A stretch of 64,000 bases of DNA, from positions 42,279,686-42,343,685 of the forward strand of contig NC_083604.1 in the NCBI RefSeq assembly GCF_029168945.1. Direction: 5' to 3'. Each line of letters starts with the position of its first letter. Position 1 is the first letter of the stretch. The notes below the pieces were generated by a model. The model searched no databases. It was not told the DNA's origin and saw only the letters and a program-made list of their open reading frames with translations. The translations under genes were made by a program, and so were the position numbers. The stretch comes from Cannabis sativa (taxonomy: Eukaryota > Streptophyta > Magnoliopsida > Rosales > Cannabaceae). Positions 47,123 through 58,628 of this stretch are shown here, piece by piece.

Positions 47123-48848
47123 AAAAGAGAGAACAAACAAGCAAGAAAACATGTTGGAACCCCCAATTTTTTTTTTCTCCATAAATTCTTTGGAAGAAAG
47201 AAGAAAGAAGGAAGAAGGTGGACAAAAAACACTTCTCTCAGTTCCCCCCAAAAAATTTTCCCCCTCTTTGCCACTTTCAAATGGGTTAGGAACTTGCTCC
47301 TCTTTGTGTATGGATTCTCTACCATTGAATGTATGTAAAACTTGTTATTTATACATAGGTTGTTTTTTTTTTCTTTCTGTTATGAAATGTGTATATAAAC
47401 AGCTTTTTCAGTTGTTGATGTTCTTCTTAATCCGGTTTCTTTTCTAGTTGTTGGTTAGGAGAAAGATGTAAGAGCATTTGATTCAGATAAAATCCTGAAA
47501 AAGGAAGCTTTGTGACCTCATTTGATTGATGGTGACTACTTAAGAGGGTTATTTTGGCACTTCCTTTGAGCTACTTGATTGTTTGCCAATTGCCATTCTA
47601 TATTTCTCTTCTTTCTTCTTTGCTAGCTACTTTACCCTCTTCTCTATTACAACCCGTAAATATATATGCCTTTACACTAAACTCTTTTTTCTTGATCAGG
47701 ATGCTTATGCATGTTTTTCTCTCATTTTTGTAGCTTTGTCTTGTACGTACCAACATTTATGCTCCTCTGTTAATTGTTAATGTGGGACCCATCTTAAGTT
47801 CTATTTATTTATTTTTGAAAGGGAAACTCTCATATTTCGTTTTTGCAATTACTCACCTCAGCACCATTAAGCTTTTTCTTACCTTTAATTTTAATTTTAT
47901 TTTTATTTTTTTCAGCTAAACTTTTTTGTTTTTTTGCAAGAAGATTTAATTAAACTGATTAACGTTAAAATTGTGTTAAAAAATAAATAAAAAGAAACTA
48001 ACGAGGGGTTGGAATCTCAAAAATCAAGATTCGTGTATTAATGAAATATGGAGACAAGCCACGCAATGTATCAAGCAACACACGTTCTTCTAATATTAAT
48101 AAATATACCAAAAATTTATACATATTAATTAATAGGAGATGTTACATACTTTAAAAAAAAAAGAGATGTTACAATTTACTAATGAACGAATAAGAAACAA
48201 TAATTTATCTAAAAAAACATAATAAGAAACAATAATTTAAAAGATATTGATAAAAAATTAGTGGATTTAGATCTATTAGTACTCTTCTTATGACCTTTCT
48301 ATTGAAAGTTTGAACTTTCACACGTCAGCCCTTAACAATTTAAGTTACAAAGTTTTGTTTTCATCGTAAAAGATAAGTGTACACACGTGTAATGATATTT
48401 TTGCCCTTAATTCAATAATACTATTTATATTGGGTACGCTCACACACGACTGCAATTTGGACAAACTACGGTTACCCAACCACACCATACTATATATTTA
48501 AGAGTGATAAAACATTAAAACGGGACAAGCTACACCAATCCAAATAAAAATTTCATGGATTAAAATCGGAAAAATTACATGTGGGTCGACACAATTTAAC
48601 ATAAAATAAAAATGAGTCAAACACGATACAAGTCGTTTAACACAAATTTAACACATTTAATATAATTTTCTGAATAAAATAAAATAAAATAATAATAATA
48701 ATATATTTATGTAAAAATATATATTTAATAATTTAGTATTAAATTAAAAAAATTTAAATTTAATTTTCTTTAAAAATATTTTAAAAATTTAATTTTTATT
48801 ATATATATATATAAAAAAACTACATATACATATATATATATATATATA
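47123..48848 (+). other. 3' flank of BRI1
   Basis: The 3' untranslated region probably covers the first 300 bases or so (47123-47420, then AT-rich). I could not fix a poly(A) site. The rest is AT-rich without a gene. At 48497-48665, GACAC/CACGA-rich words (AAACACGATACAAGTCG) resemble those at 50690-50840. Confidence 0.45.
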
Positions 48849-50588
48849 CTAGCAAAAAACTACGTGCGAGGCACGTATACTAAATTTATGCTAGTTTTTT
48901 TCTATGTTATTTGAAAGTGATACAATTAAAAATTAAAGAAAAAATATTATTAATTATTAGGTGAGATTATTATTATGTGTATCTAAATATTATATTTTAT
49001 AATGTTGTCAATTAAAAGTGAATACCAAATGCAATATATTAGTGTTTAAGAAAGCTTGATGATTTAAATATGTTCTTAAGTTAATCCAAAAATAAATTAA
49101 AAATTAATGTTTCAATACTTAAAGAAACATTACTTAAATGGGTGTAAGATAAAAAGAAAATTAAAAATCCTCTAAATTATTGATAATTGAAGATAGCATT
49201 TGTTTAAAAGTTGTAGATAAGAAAACTAATCATAGTCATTGGTAGATTTCAATCTTCATTTGCTTCGATAGAAACAATAGTGTAATTTTTGTATTTTGAA
49301 CTTTTTCATTATTGCCGGGTCCGCATATATTTGGATTGTCCATTTTTTCGTTGATAAATTGAATATGGTAGTGTCGACAAAAAGTGAAAATCATGTCCAT
49401 TTTTTTGCTAGTCTTATTGCTTTTGATAATTGATGTTTTTTTTTTTGTGTATAAAATTAATTTTCTTTTTTATTAAGATAAAACGAAATTAGGGTAAGTA
49501 ATTTTTTTTTTGTTTTGATATTATTTTTATAATATTTTTTAAGATCATCAAAAAAAATTTTAAAAAATATCAGTGTACATTTTTGTAAAGGATAATTTTA
49601 TGATTTTTTTGACTCATGTGGACCCAACGCGCATGGATAATTCAGTTTTTTTTTTCTTTTTGTTATTTCATATTAGAGAGAGTGAAAAAAAGCTATATAT
49701 TATTTCAAAAAAAAAAGTTATATATTATATTTATTAACTATCTTTTCGAAGATAGAAAAGAAAAAGAAGGACTGTATATGAATATACTGCATAGTAAAAC
49801 ACATTAAGCTAATTAAACGTATTCTTCATAAGATCAAATTTTTAACATAATCCAAATATAGAATATAACATGTTTTTTGATGTGAAGGTTAAACATAACA
49901 AATGGCATAGTTTAGTCTCCGTATAACACAACAACGATGTGAGCTCATTAATTTTGATAGAAACAATGCAGATTTGAAAAGATTCAATAAGGAGACAAAA
50001 ATCTCAAAATGTTAGAAAATGAAAAATTAATCTTAAAAATTGGGGGATGATTTACGAATAAAAAGAAGACCCAATTGGATCAGAACCTGAAATTGGGGGA
50101 CGATTTTTTTGAATTTCTCACAGCGAATTTGCGTCAGATCCTCTATTTTTCGCAGATTCACTCATCCATCTAGACGGCAATAAGAATTTGCTTGCTCTGT
50201 TCATTGAATAGTGGGAGTGGACTGCGATTGAAAAAAAATATATAAATGAAGATAAATAGCTAGAGGAAACCTAAACGATTTGGTAAAAAAAATTTCATAT
50301 ATAATTCGTTCTTTTCCTAATCTCTCTCAACAAACTAATTGTATATGCGGTTTAAGGTTCAATTTATTTTATATATATATTTTTAATTTCTAGAGTTATA
50401 GTTGTGATTATATATAGAGTTGAAATATACTAAATATCAGTTCAAATATTAATAAGATTTGTTTTATTATTATTTTATTATATATAAATAATATTTTATT
50501 ATTTTATTAAATAAAAATAAAAAGTCGCTCATGAATTTCTCATAAACCAAGAATTTCAGTTATATAGGCACACTTTATATAGAATAGA
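48849..50588 (-). mobile_element. Helitron, minus strand, 1.74 kb
   Basis: Read on the minus strand it starts TCTATTCTATATAAAGTG (50588 down) and ends with the hairpin ACGTGC-CTC-GCACGT, then AGTTTTTTGCTAG (48849), followed by T. The host bases are A on the 5' side and T on the 3' side, as Helitrons require. No coding frame of note; non-autonomous. Confidence 0.72.
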
Positions 50589-51718
50589 TATATTTATATA
50601 AGTTTTTTAATCAACATATATCTATCATTTCTCTATAATTTCAGTTTCAATAATAGCAAAACGAATTAAAGTAGGTCAACATGCACACGACATAATTTTT
50701 TACGGGTGGGGTTAGGGTTGAGAAAATTAGACACAAGTCAAAAACGAGTTGACACGCCTGACACAAAATATAGAAACAGGTCACATAAAATATGATATAA
50801 ACACAACATGATGACACGTTTTTCCACCCTTAATATTCACAAAAAAAAAAAAAAACACGAGAAATACTAAAATGCACTAGTGTGCTTAGGACCCTCTTAC
50901 ATATCAATATTATTATTAGTGTAATTAAGTATCAGTCTCATTCTCATATAATTTAATGTAATAACTTTTAAATAGTATGGCTAACCAATCACAAGACAAC
51001 ACGTTTAAAAAGTGCTAGGTACTATTAGTGCGCAATAGCAATGCTCGTAATATATATAACAATTATATTTAAATAATTATTAAAAAAGAATTTAAATAAG
51101 GACATAATGTGATCTAATTTTGTTAATTGAAGGTAAGGTCATTAGTGGCATGTCTAAAAGTAAGCTAATCTAATTTTCTCTGCTATTATATACTAATAAG
51201 TAAAGTTTAGAAAAAAAAAATAAAATAATGACTAACAAAAATTTATATATATATATATAAAAAAAAAAGAATAACAACATAAAAAAAATTAATATCACAT
51301 GTATGCCCGTATTGTCTTTTATATAATTATATATTTACTTAAAAACAAATAAAAAGAAAAACTAATAAAAATTATTAAAACAATACGAGAGAAAAAAATG
51401 GTAAAAAAAAAAATATACAAAAGACTTTAAAAAAGTATTTAAAAAAAATAAATAGAGTGAAAAAATGAGAGATTTTTAAAGAAAAAAAATGTGAGAGTTC
51501 AAGAGAAAGAAAGAGAGGAAAGTGACAGAAATATTAATATTATTGTATTCAAGTATTGTCATAGAGGATTCCCTATAAAATTGACTATATAAAATTACTT
51601 ATAATTTGGAATTTTTTTTAATATATATAATTTTCTAACTAATTAAATTATTTAATTTATTTTAACAAAAAAAATATAGAAAAAAAAAAGAAAAATACAA
51701 AAAAGGAAAAAAAATTAC
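50589..51718. other. AT-rich stretch beside the Helitron
   Basis: No gene. 50690-50840 has GACACG-type words (GAGTTGACACGCCTGACAC) like 48497-48665 on the other side of the Helitron. They may be two halves of an older non-coding element that the Helitron split, but I could not align them well. Confidence 0.35.
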
Positions 51719-53480
51719 AAAAATACTATGGACCGGCCCATTAAACATTTATACAGTCCACATACAAATATTTATAAAAATACCACATGCACTAAGCCTT
51801 CAACTGTACAGAGCGAACGTTGAAGGTGAACATACCTCGATTGTTTCAAAACCGCAAAACAACCATAATAAAACCAAAACGAGGAAAATACAACCATTAA
51901 TTCTGGCGAAATCAATTGGAAAAGAAGACCTGCAATGATCTAAACAGAAAATGACGAAAAAAAATCAGAAAAACTGTGAAGAAACTGAAATTACACATTT
52001 ATTTTCTGTTTTATTCGATCAAAACAACTCCCCCTAATATCGAAATCCAGATTCATGAAATGTAGATCTGTAACAAATAGATCTGGAGCTCCCACTGAAT
52101 CCAAAACAATATGCTGTGATTTTTTTTAAAAAAAAATCTTATGAATAATAGATCTACGTTATATACAGTTGCATTTTGATTGATTACTGGTTTCCAATGT
52201 GGAATATATTTTTTTAAAACACAATAAGAAGAGCAAATTCGAATTAAGGTACAACCAATTACGTATAAGTCTGTTTATTTTTTGTTTTGGTTGCCTTATA
52301 GTTACATTATCGTTTTATGATAGTTTATATAGTAAGTTATACATAGTAAGTTTTGTACAAATAGTTGCATATTAGTTTTATAATGAAATAATATATGCAA
52401 GTAGCAAAACTATAATAAATCTACAAAGCAACTGTATACAAACTAAAATACAGGAAAAACTCTTTGAACATCAACATCCATGATAAATCTCATTGTTACC
52501 CATTGATGATATAAAAATGGACAAGAAACAACTAGACAAAAAATATATTAAAAAAAATACATACAGAAGGTGTTTACACTATTAAAAAACTATGAAAAAA
52601 CTATTACAAAATGAGAAATAATCAAATGAAGAAACTGAAATGAAAAACAATAAAACATCTAAAAAAAACAAAAACAGAAATAAAAAACAACAAAATAAAA
52701 CAGAAATTAAGACTAAACAAACGAAAATAAAAAACTCATAAAAAGAACAAATAAATTAAACTAAAAAATAGAAGCCCTAAAAAACCAAACAAAACTAAAA
52801 GAAATGTTAAAATGAAAAACCTAAAATAGTAAAATCGATAAACACAAAACACACTAATGTCAAATACGAAAAAAATTTCAAAAAGGGGAGAAACGAAAAA
52901 GAAACCGAAAACAAACCTGAGATCAAAGACCAGCTCCATCTTAATCATTTTTCGAGCATCATCTTGATGAATTTTTTCCTGGCAACCACATTTGATTTCT
53001 TCTTTGGAGGAGCTCACCTACGTTTCGACGATGGAGGAGCAAAATTAGAGTCATCTTCCTCAACTCCATTTTAGTATTTTTCTTTTGAACAAAGGAAGGA
53101 CGAGTTACAACCATATTTATATATGGATTAAGAGAAAAATAAAAAGAGGGAAAACAGTTATAGGATTCGGTAATAAGAGTTGAAAAAAAATTGAATAACA
53201 AAAGAAGAGGGAAATCGACTTGGGATCGTGGAGGGGGAAGTGTTTAGCTATGGAGGTTAATATTTTTTTTTTAAAAAAAAAAACTGAAAAGAAATGAAAA
53301 ATAAAAGGAAAAAAGAAGAGAAAAAAAAGAAGAGGGAAATGATATATAGAAAGAATGATGTAATACATCAATCACTCACGTGTCAACAAATCATTTATTG
53401 TGTGTGCATGCGGTACAAATGTAAAAAATTAAAGGAAAAGGGTATAAATGTTTGGGTAACCATGTAGTGGTATTTTAATA
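51719..53480. mobile_element. Possible MULE-like element with gene-like interior
   Basis: The ends share, in inverted orientation, CCCA.AACATTTATAC (about 51737-51755 and 53440-53455) and CATGCAC further in. The interior (52900-53110, minus strand) is less AT-rich. One frame has a lysine-rich stretch (APPKKKSNVVARKKF), possibly a captured exon. The inverted ends are imperfect and no target duplication is clear. Confidence 0.35.
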
Positions 53481-54119
53481 ATAAAATTAACATTTTGTAT
53501 GTTTGATGTAAAAATTTAATTCAAACTTTAATAATAAAGAATAATTAAATTATAAAATTCACATATCTCAAGGATATGTGTATAAGAATTATTTTTCAAT
53601 AGTTATTACTCATTAATGGAACCTTTACAAAATAATTATAATTAAATATTAATTTTAAAAATGTTAAATTTTAAAAATAAGATTTTAATCTCACGACCGA
53701 TTATAAAAGAAAAATTAGAGTTTTCATTGCTTAATTTTACTACTTAATTAAAAATCTCTCTCTCCCTCACTTTTTACACTAGATTTAAAATATATATTTA
53801 TATTTAGTATTACTTTTTATTTCCCTCTTTCTATTCAAACTCATTCTTTTTATCTTCCTTGGGCCTCGATACTAATATATATAATTAATTTAGATAATAT
53901 AAATAAGACAAAAAAAAAAAAAAATTAAATTACAAAGTTATGTATAATTAAACAAAAATTTAAAAGAAATTATTTCACAAATAAATAAAAATAACAAAAA
54001 AAAAAATAAAAATACAAAAGGACGGTTGTACAGAATTTTAAATATTTTTACAATTTTTGTGATTTTATTTACAGAAAATATAATATTTTGATGTATTTTT
54101 ATATTATACTCTTATTAAT
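53481..54119. other. AT-rich stretch, no gene seen
   Basis: Homopolymer runs and short palindromes only. Confidence 0.5.
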
Positions 54120-54380
54120 TTGTTGTTGATTTTTTATTATTTGTATGTTATTTTCTCTTGTTGTATTAAATTTTTAAGATCTTTGTTAGAGAATTTGACT
54201 AGTTTACTTACTAATTTTCTTAAGGCATCTCTAATTCATGTTCATAATCATGAATTAGCAGTGGATGCACATAGGGTGGATGGTGCACTAGTATGGATGG
54301 TTTTTCCATTATCTCTTCATAATTTATTACTCATATTATTTTTTAATGAAATATTTGTTTATTGTTCAAAAAAAATAAAA
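54120..54380 (+). pseudogene. LINE 3' end remnant
   Basis: The frame of 90 codons contains HNHELAVDAHRVDGALVWM, like the end of the LINE RNase H domain (H-x-L-A...A...W). About 70 bases on is an A-rich tail (54367-54383). Low conservation makes this tentative. Confidence 0.4.
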
Positions 54381-54552
54381 AATTCTTATTAGATTAAATA
54401 AAGATATGTACATATTAATAAGAAAAATGCTAATGTATCTATTTTTCATGATATTAAACAATTAAATATCATTCATAAAAAAATCATCCATAAAAAAATA
54501 AAAAATAATTGACTACCAAAAAAAAAACATAGTACAAAAAGATTATTTTTAC

Positions 54553-54599
<47 letters not shown>
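54553..54599. repeat. (AAT)n microsatellite
   Basis: About 15 repeats of AAT. The leucine-rich minus-strand frame over it is an artefact. Confidence 0.95.
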
Positions 54600-55029
54600 G
54601 AAAAGAAATGTGAGAGTAGTAGACATTGGACAAAAAGGTGTGTAACTTTTTGTGTTGTGTGCCTTTCCTAGTTCTTCGTGATCTAACAACTTGAATTGAC
54701 TTGGTGAATTATTAATCATAAGCATGGTAACATAATAACTTACTCCTAGATTCATGAGGCTCTGCTTCCAATGGCTTGAACCTTTTAGACGTCGATTTAT
54801 GTTTCTACTCCCACCTTAATTGATCAATTTTCACACTAATTTTTTTAAGTCATAATACACAATACCCACCTAAGTTATTTGAGAGTTTGGACTCTTAGTC
54901 ACTTGTTATAATGCAACTAAAAATTATAAAATACTGTATTTTTGCTTTGAAATTTATTCTATTTTTATTCAACTATTTCCTACCCTGAGGCGTATATGGA
55001 AAAAAAATAAAATGCAATAAGATAAATTG
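54600..55029. other. Spacer, no gene seen
   Basis: AT-rich, unremarkable. Confidence 0.45.
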
Positions 55030-55340
55030 GATTCAGACACCCCTAGTTTACTGATAGTATCAGTGCAGATGGTCTGCATTCCATGCTCGTAGAATCCCGG
55101 ATCCGTCGAGTCTTTTAAGCTGGTACGTTCCATCACGCACCTTATGTTGTATTTCGTATGGTCATTCCCAGTTAGGTCCAAAAACTCTCACTCTCGGTTC
55201 TTGAGAGGCCAAGAACACTCTTCTTAGGAAAAGTTAACCAACGTCAAACCTCTAGCTTTTGACTTTTCAGTTAAAATGTCGGGCGATCTTTACTTGGTAC
55301 ATTTTGAGCTGGACTTGTGATTATTTTTTTTATTAAATCT
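55030..55340 (-). pseudogene. Ty3/Gypsy integrase C-terminal fragment
   Basis: The minus-strand frame reads VFGPNWE, a stop, PYEIQHKVRDGTYQLKRLDG and RAWNADHLH, the tail of Gypsy integrase (G-P-x-W-E-G-P-Y...Y-x-L...W-N-x-x-x-L). At least one stop replaces a codon of the GPY motif. It marks the 3' end of a pol gene whose remainder is not here. Confidence 0.75.
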
Positions 55341-55644
55341 AACAATTCTTGAAGTAATACAGGGTTTCGGGTAGTATTGATATGATACTAGCCTACGAAC
55401 CCATAAGTTAGTTTAATCAGGCAGTGGTCAACATAATAAACTTAAGACCGCATACATGGGATCTTAGACACGCACACAATCAATTAATATATCACTAACA
55501 TGTTTCTATCATGCTTTTCTAATTATAATAAGATACTAAAACATGTAAAGGCTTATTGAATTGAGAATCAAGATTATCTCTAATGATGATTGTACATCTC
55601 TTGATGGTCTTCGGTAGTCAACTTGGTTGTTTTGATACCAAAGT
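55341..55644. other. Spacer between integrase tail and LTR
   Basis: No gene. Its right end, read on the minus strand, is TTGGTATCAAAAC directly after the LTR, which resembles a tRNA-iMet primer site over its first eight bases. Confidence 0.4.
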
Positions 55645-56707
55645 TGTAACACCCTACTAGTTTAGGTGTGCTACATTACTTTTCATAGTTATTATGTAAC
55701 CTTTGCTAATTAAAGGGTTTATCAAAAAAGTGATAAAATTTAAACTTTAATAAATAAACATAAAATGCATTACATTTATAAAATCTAGGATCCTGTATTT
55801 ACATTTTTCAACTGTACAAAATCAAAAGATGTCGCACAACGACTACAAAATTGTGAGCCCTAGATGTCTCGAAGATCTAACACTCTAGGTCCTGTCTTGA
55901 TATGTACAATCTTCATCCAGCTCCAAACTCACTGCCATTCAACAATAACTTTACCTAGAGCCAGGTTTTGATCTTGGCCTGTGGGTTATGGGCCCACCAT
56001 GCTTTAATGAGTAAATCAAAGAACTTAGTGAACAAAAATAGAAGTTCATGAATACTCAAGATTCAGACAGATCTACTAATGATCATCGTTATGATATGAA
56101 TAACTTTTTTATGATAAACGACACGTTCATAAAAGATGTTAGTTCATATTGGTCAACTCATGCATAATCAAATTATACATATTACCTTTACTAAATATCT
56201 ATCCACATATGTGATCTGAATTAAAATCACACACACTAGAGTATAGTGCTTAGTAAATTGTACTTGGTAATTCTATATTAAAGATTTCCATAATTTAATA
56301 CACTACCAATTTTTTTTATTCATATTGTATAATCTTATTTTTCTTGTACTTCCTTACAAGATCATATACCCACTCTATATGAATATGAAATTTTTAGATA
56401 TTTATAATTAACATATTCATTTATCTTATATTTATATTTCATATATTCTGTAATATATATTATCAATTTAATACTTGCTTTTAGAGCATAAACCCTAATA
56501 GATAGTCTCTTCTACCAACCTTCGGTACACTTTGATAAAGTTAATAAAAAATAGAGGCATTTTGCACTGTCACTTGCCTTCGCTACTTGCATAATAAATC
56601 GAATATATTTAGATAGGTGGGCCGTAAGGTTTGTCTTGCCTTCATATAATTATATTTAAGGAATTCTAAAGTGTTTTAGCAAGGGTGCCTCTATTATTAT
56701 TTTTACA
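55645..56707 (-). repeat. Probable Gypsy-type LTR
   Basis: TGTAACACCCTACTAG...ATTATTTTTACA has TG...CA ends in both readings, 1,063 bp. The primer-site-like sequence on its lower side suggests minus orientation. No second copy is in the window, so it could also be a solo LTR. Confidence 0.45.
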
Positions 56708-56718
56708 GATGGTTATGA

Positions 56719-58609
56719 TGTTGGGTTTTATGCCCTAAATAAAACTCTTTACAATCTGATTAGTTATCAATATAAGAAATTTGAAGTGATTAATGTTTGC
56801 ATGAATTTTACATGCTAATGGTTTAATATGTTTATTACATTTATACACAAAATCAGTTAAATCCAGATCATATGTTTATTCACAATTACAGTATCATCAA
56901 CACAGTGGAATGTGATTGTGATCATATGAATCAAAAGACTTAGTCCCTGTTTCATCAGTGTTTTGGATTTACACTAATGTGATAATCAGCGATGATGTGT
57001 ACTTACACTTGGAGTAAGTGTTATGTTCTTTCCAGGACATTAGTAAAGTATACTAGTTTCGAATGTATGGAGTATACATTGGACTGGACCGATATTGCAA
57101 CTTAGTTAAGATATTATAAACTTACAGTTATATCTTTCCAAGTTAATATCAGTAGTTGATCTTAAGATTTAAAGAATCTAAATCCTGATATGCTTAGGCT
57201 TAACTCAGGAGTACTATTCATGTTCTTTGATTTATTAGTTAAGCCTACTTTTGGGTCAGGGTGATACGTATATTTTGGGAAAATGATAGTATGATTGAGT
57301 GGGAGTGCTGAACATAAATATGGAATCTATAGCTTCTACTGGTGTATAGAACTCAAGTGATGATTCCCTTCGAGCTTAGCAAATAGAAGTAAATGGATGA
57401 GTTCTTGTTTAAGTGACTAATTCTTAGATCACTAAACACCGTTTACAGGTACCTAAGTGTTTTAAGGGGCAAAATACATTGAGGGGTGAGAATGGTAAAA
57501 ACTATTCCATCTCGATGTGAATCATCTATATAGAGGATCTTTGATCACAATAAGATTATAACAATGGTTAAATGAGATAGCATATCTATATCGTGGAACA
57601 TATAATATGCTCTATATAAGTCTGAGAGTACAATTCTAAGTTCTAAGAGTGGATTTAACGAAGAATTAATAAGTAAGAATTTACTTAGTAAATTCGGTTC
57701 ACTTATTGGAAGCTCAGCATATAGATCCATGGTCCCCATTCTAGTTGAGAACATACTGCTTGTAAGACTCATTAATTGATTCGTGATTAATCAATTATAA
57801 TTCTAAAGTTAGACTATGTCTAATTTGTGAATTTTCACTAAGCAGGGGCGAAATTGTAAAGAAAAGAGATTCTAGGTTTATTTATTTATTAATGGACTTT
57901 ATATGTCTAGTTAATAATTAAATTAAATGACAATATTATTTAATAATCTATTTTAGTTATTAAATAATTAGTTTTGGCATTAAATGGTTAGAATTGGAAA
58001 AATTAGCGTTTTTGAGAAAATAGAAATAAAATTTGTTAAAACTGCAAAATCAAGTGTGCCCATTAAATACACCTTGGCCGGCCACTTATTTAAGTTTTTC
58101 AAATTGATATTTTTATTATTTTAATGCCAAATAATTCCTAACCTAAACCTAGTAGTTGCCTATAAATAGAAAGTGATGGCTCAGTCAAAATAATAACTTT
58201 GAATAATCTTTTTCTGTCAGAAAATTCTCTCTCCAGAAAAACTGAGCCTTCCTCTTTCTATACCTTGGCCGAAACCTCTCTCTCTCTTTTCTTCTTCTAT
58301 ATTTCGAACCTAAGTGATAGAGTAAGTGCCCACACACAGCAAGTGGTAACTCAATCATAGATTGGAAGACTGTGAAGGATCACACTCAAAGAGAAGGACA
58401 TTCGGGCTCAGATCTTGATAATACTTTGCGACAGAAAGGATACAAGGGTTAGAGATCTGAGTGGAAGGAGACATTAATTCTGCTGCATCAATGTAAGGTT
58501 TTCTTAACTTTATATGTGTTTATTTTATCGTTTTAGAAAGTTCATATTTAGGGTGTTAAACAACATACTTGTGAGTAGATCTAAGATCCTGGTAAAATAA
58601 TATCTAAAA
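56719..58609 (+). repeat. 5' LTR of element E
   Basis: 1,891 bp. TATAAATA at 58161-58168. The last bases read ATCTAAAA where other copies read ATCCAACA, so the terminal CA is mutated. Donor-like ATGTAAGG at 58491-58498. Confidence 0.92.
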
Positions 58610-58611
58610 AC

Positions 58612-58628
58612 TGGCCTCAGAGCCATGG
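58612..58628 (+). other. Primer binding site of element E
   Basis: TGGCCTCAGAGCCATGG. It matches the complement of plant tRNA-iMet (TGGTATCAGAGCCAGG) except for CC in place of TA and a T near the end. Elements C and D have the same bases. Confidence 0.75.

Noticed and set aside
48800..48860. TA-repeat with a hairpin as a transcription terminator of BRI1
   Set aside because: The hairpin plus CTAG is the Helitron terminus; plant RNA polymerase II does not end at such hairpins, and it is 1.7 kb past the stop codon.
54549..54755. Minus-strand frame ending in a poly-leucine tail
   Set aside because: Produced by the (AAT)n microsatellite.
55621..55660. TTGATACCAAAG as part of a tRNA gene
   Set aside because: No cloverleaf can be formed around it; it fits a primer site next to an LTR better.
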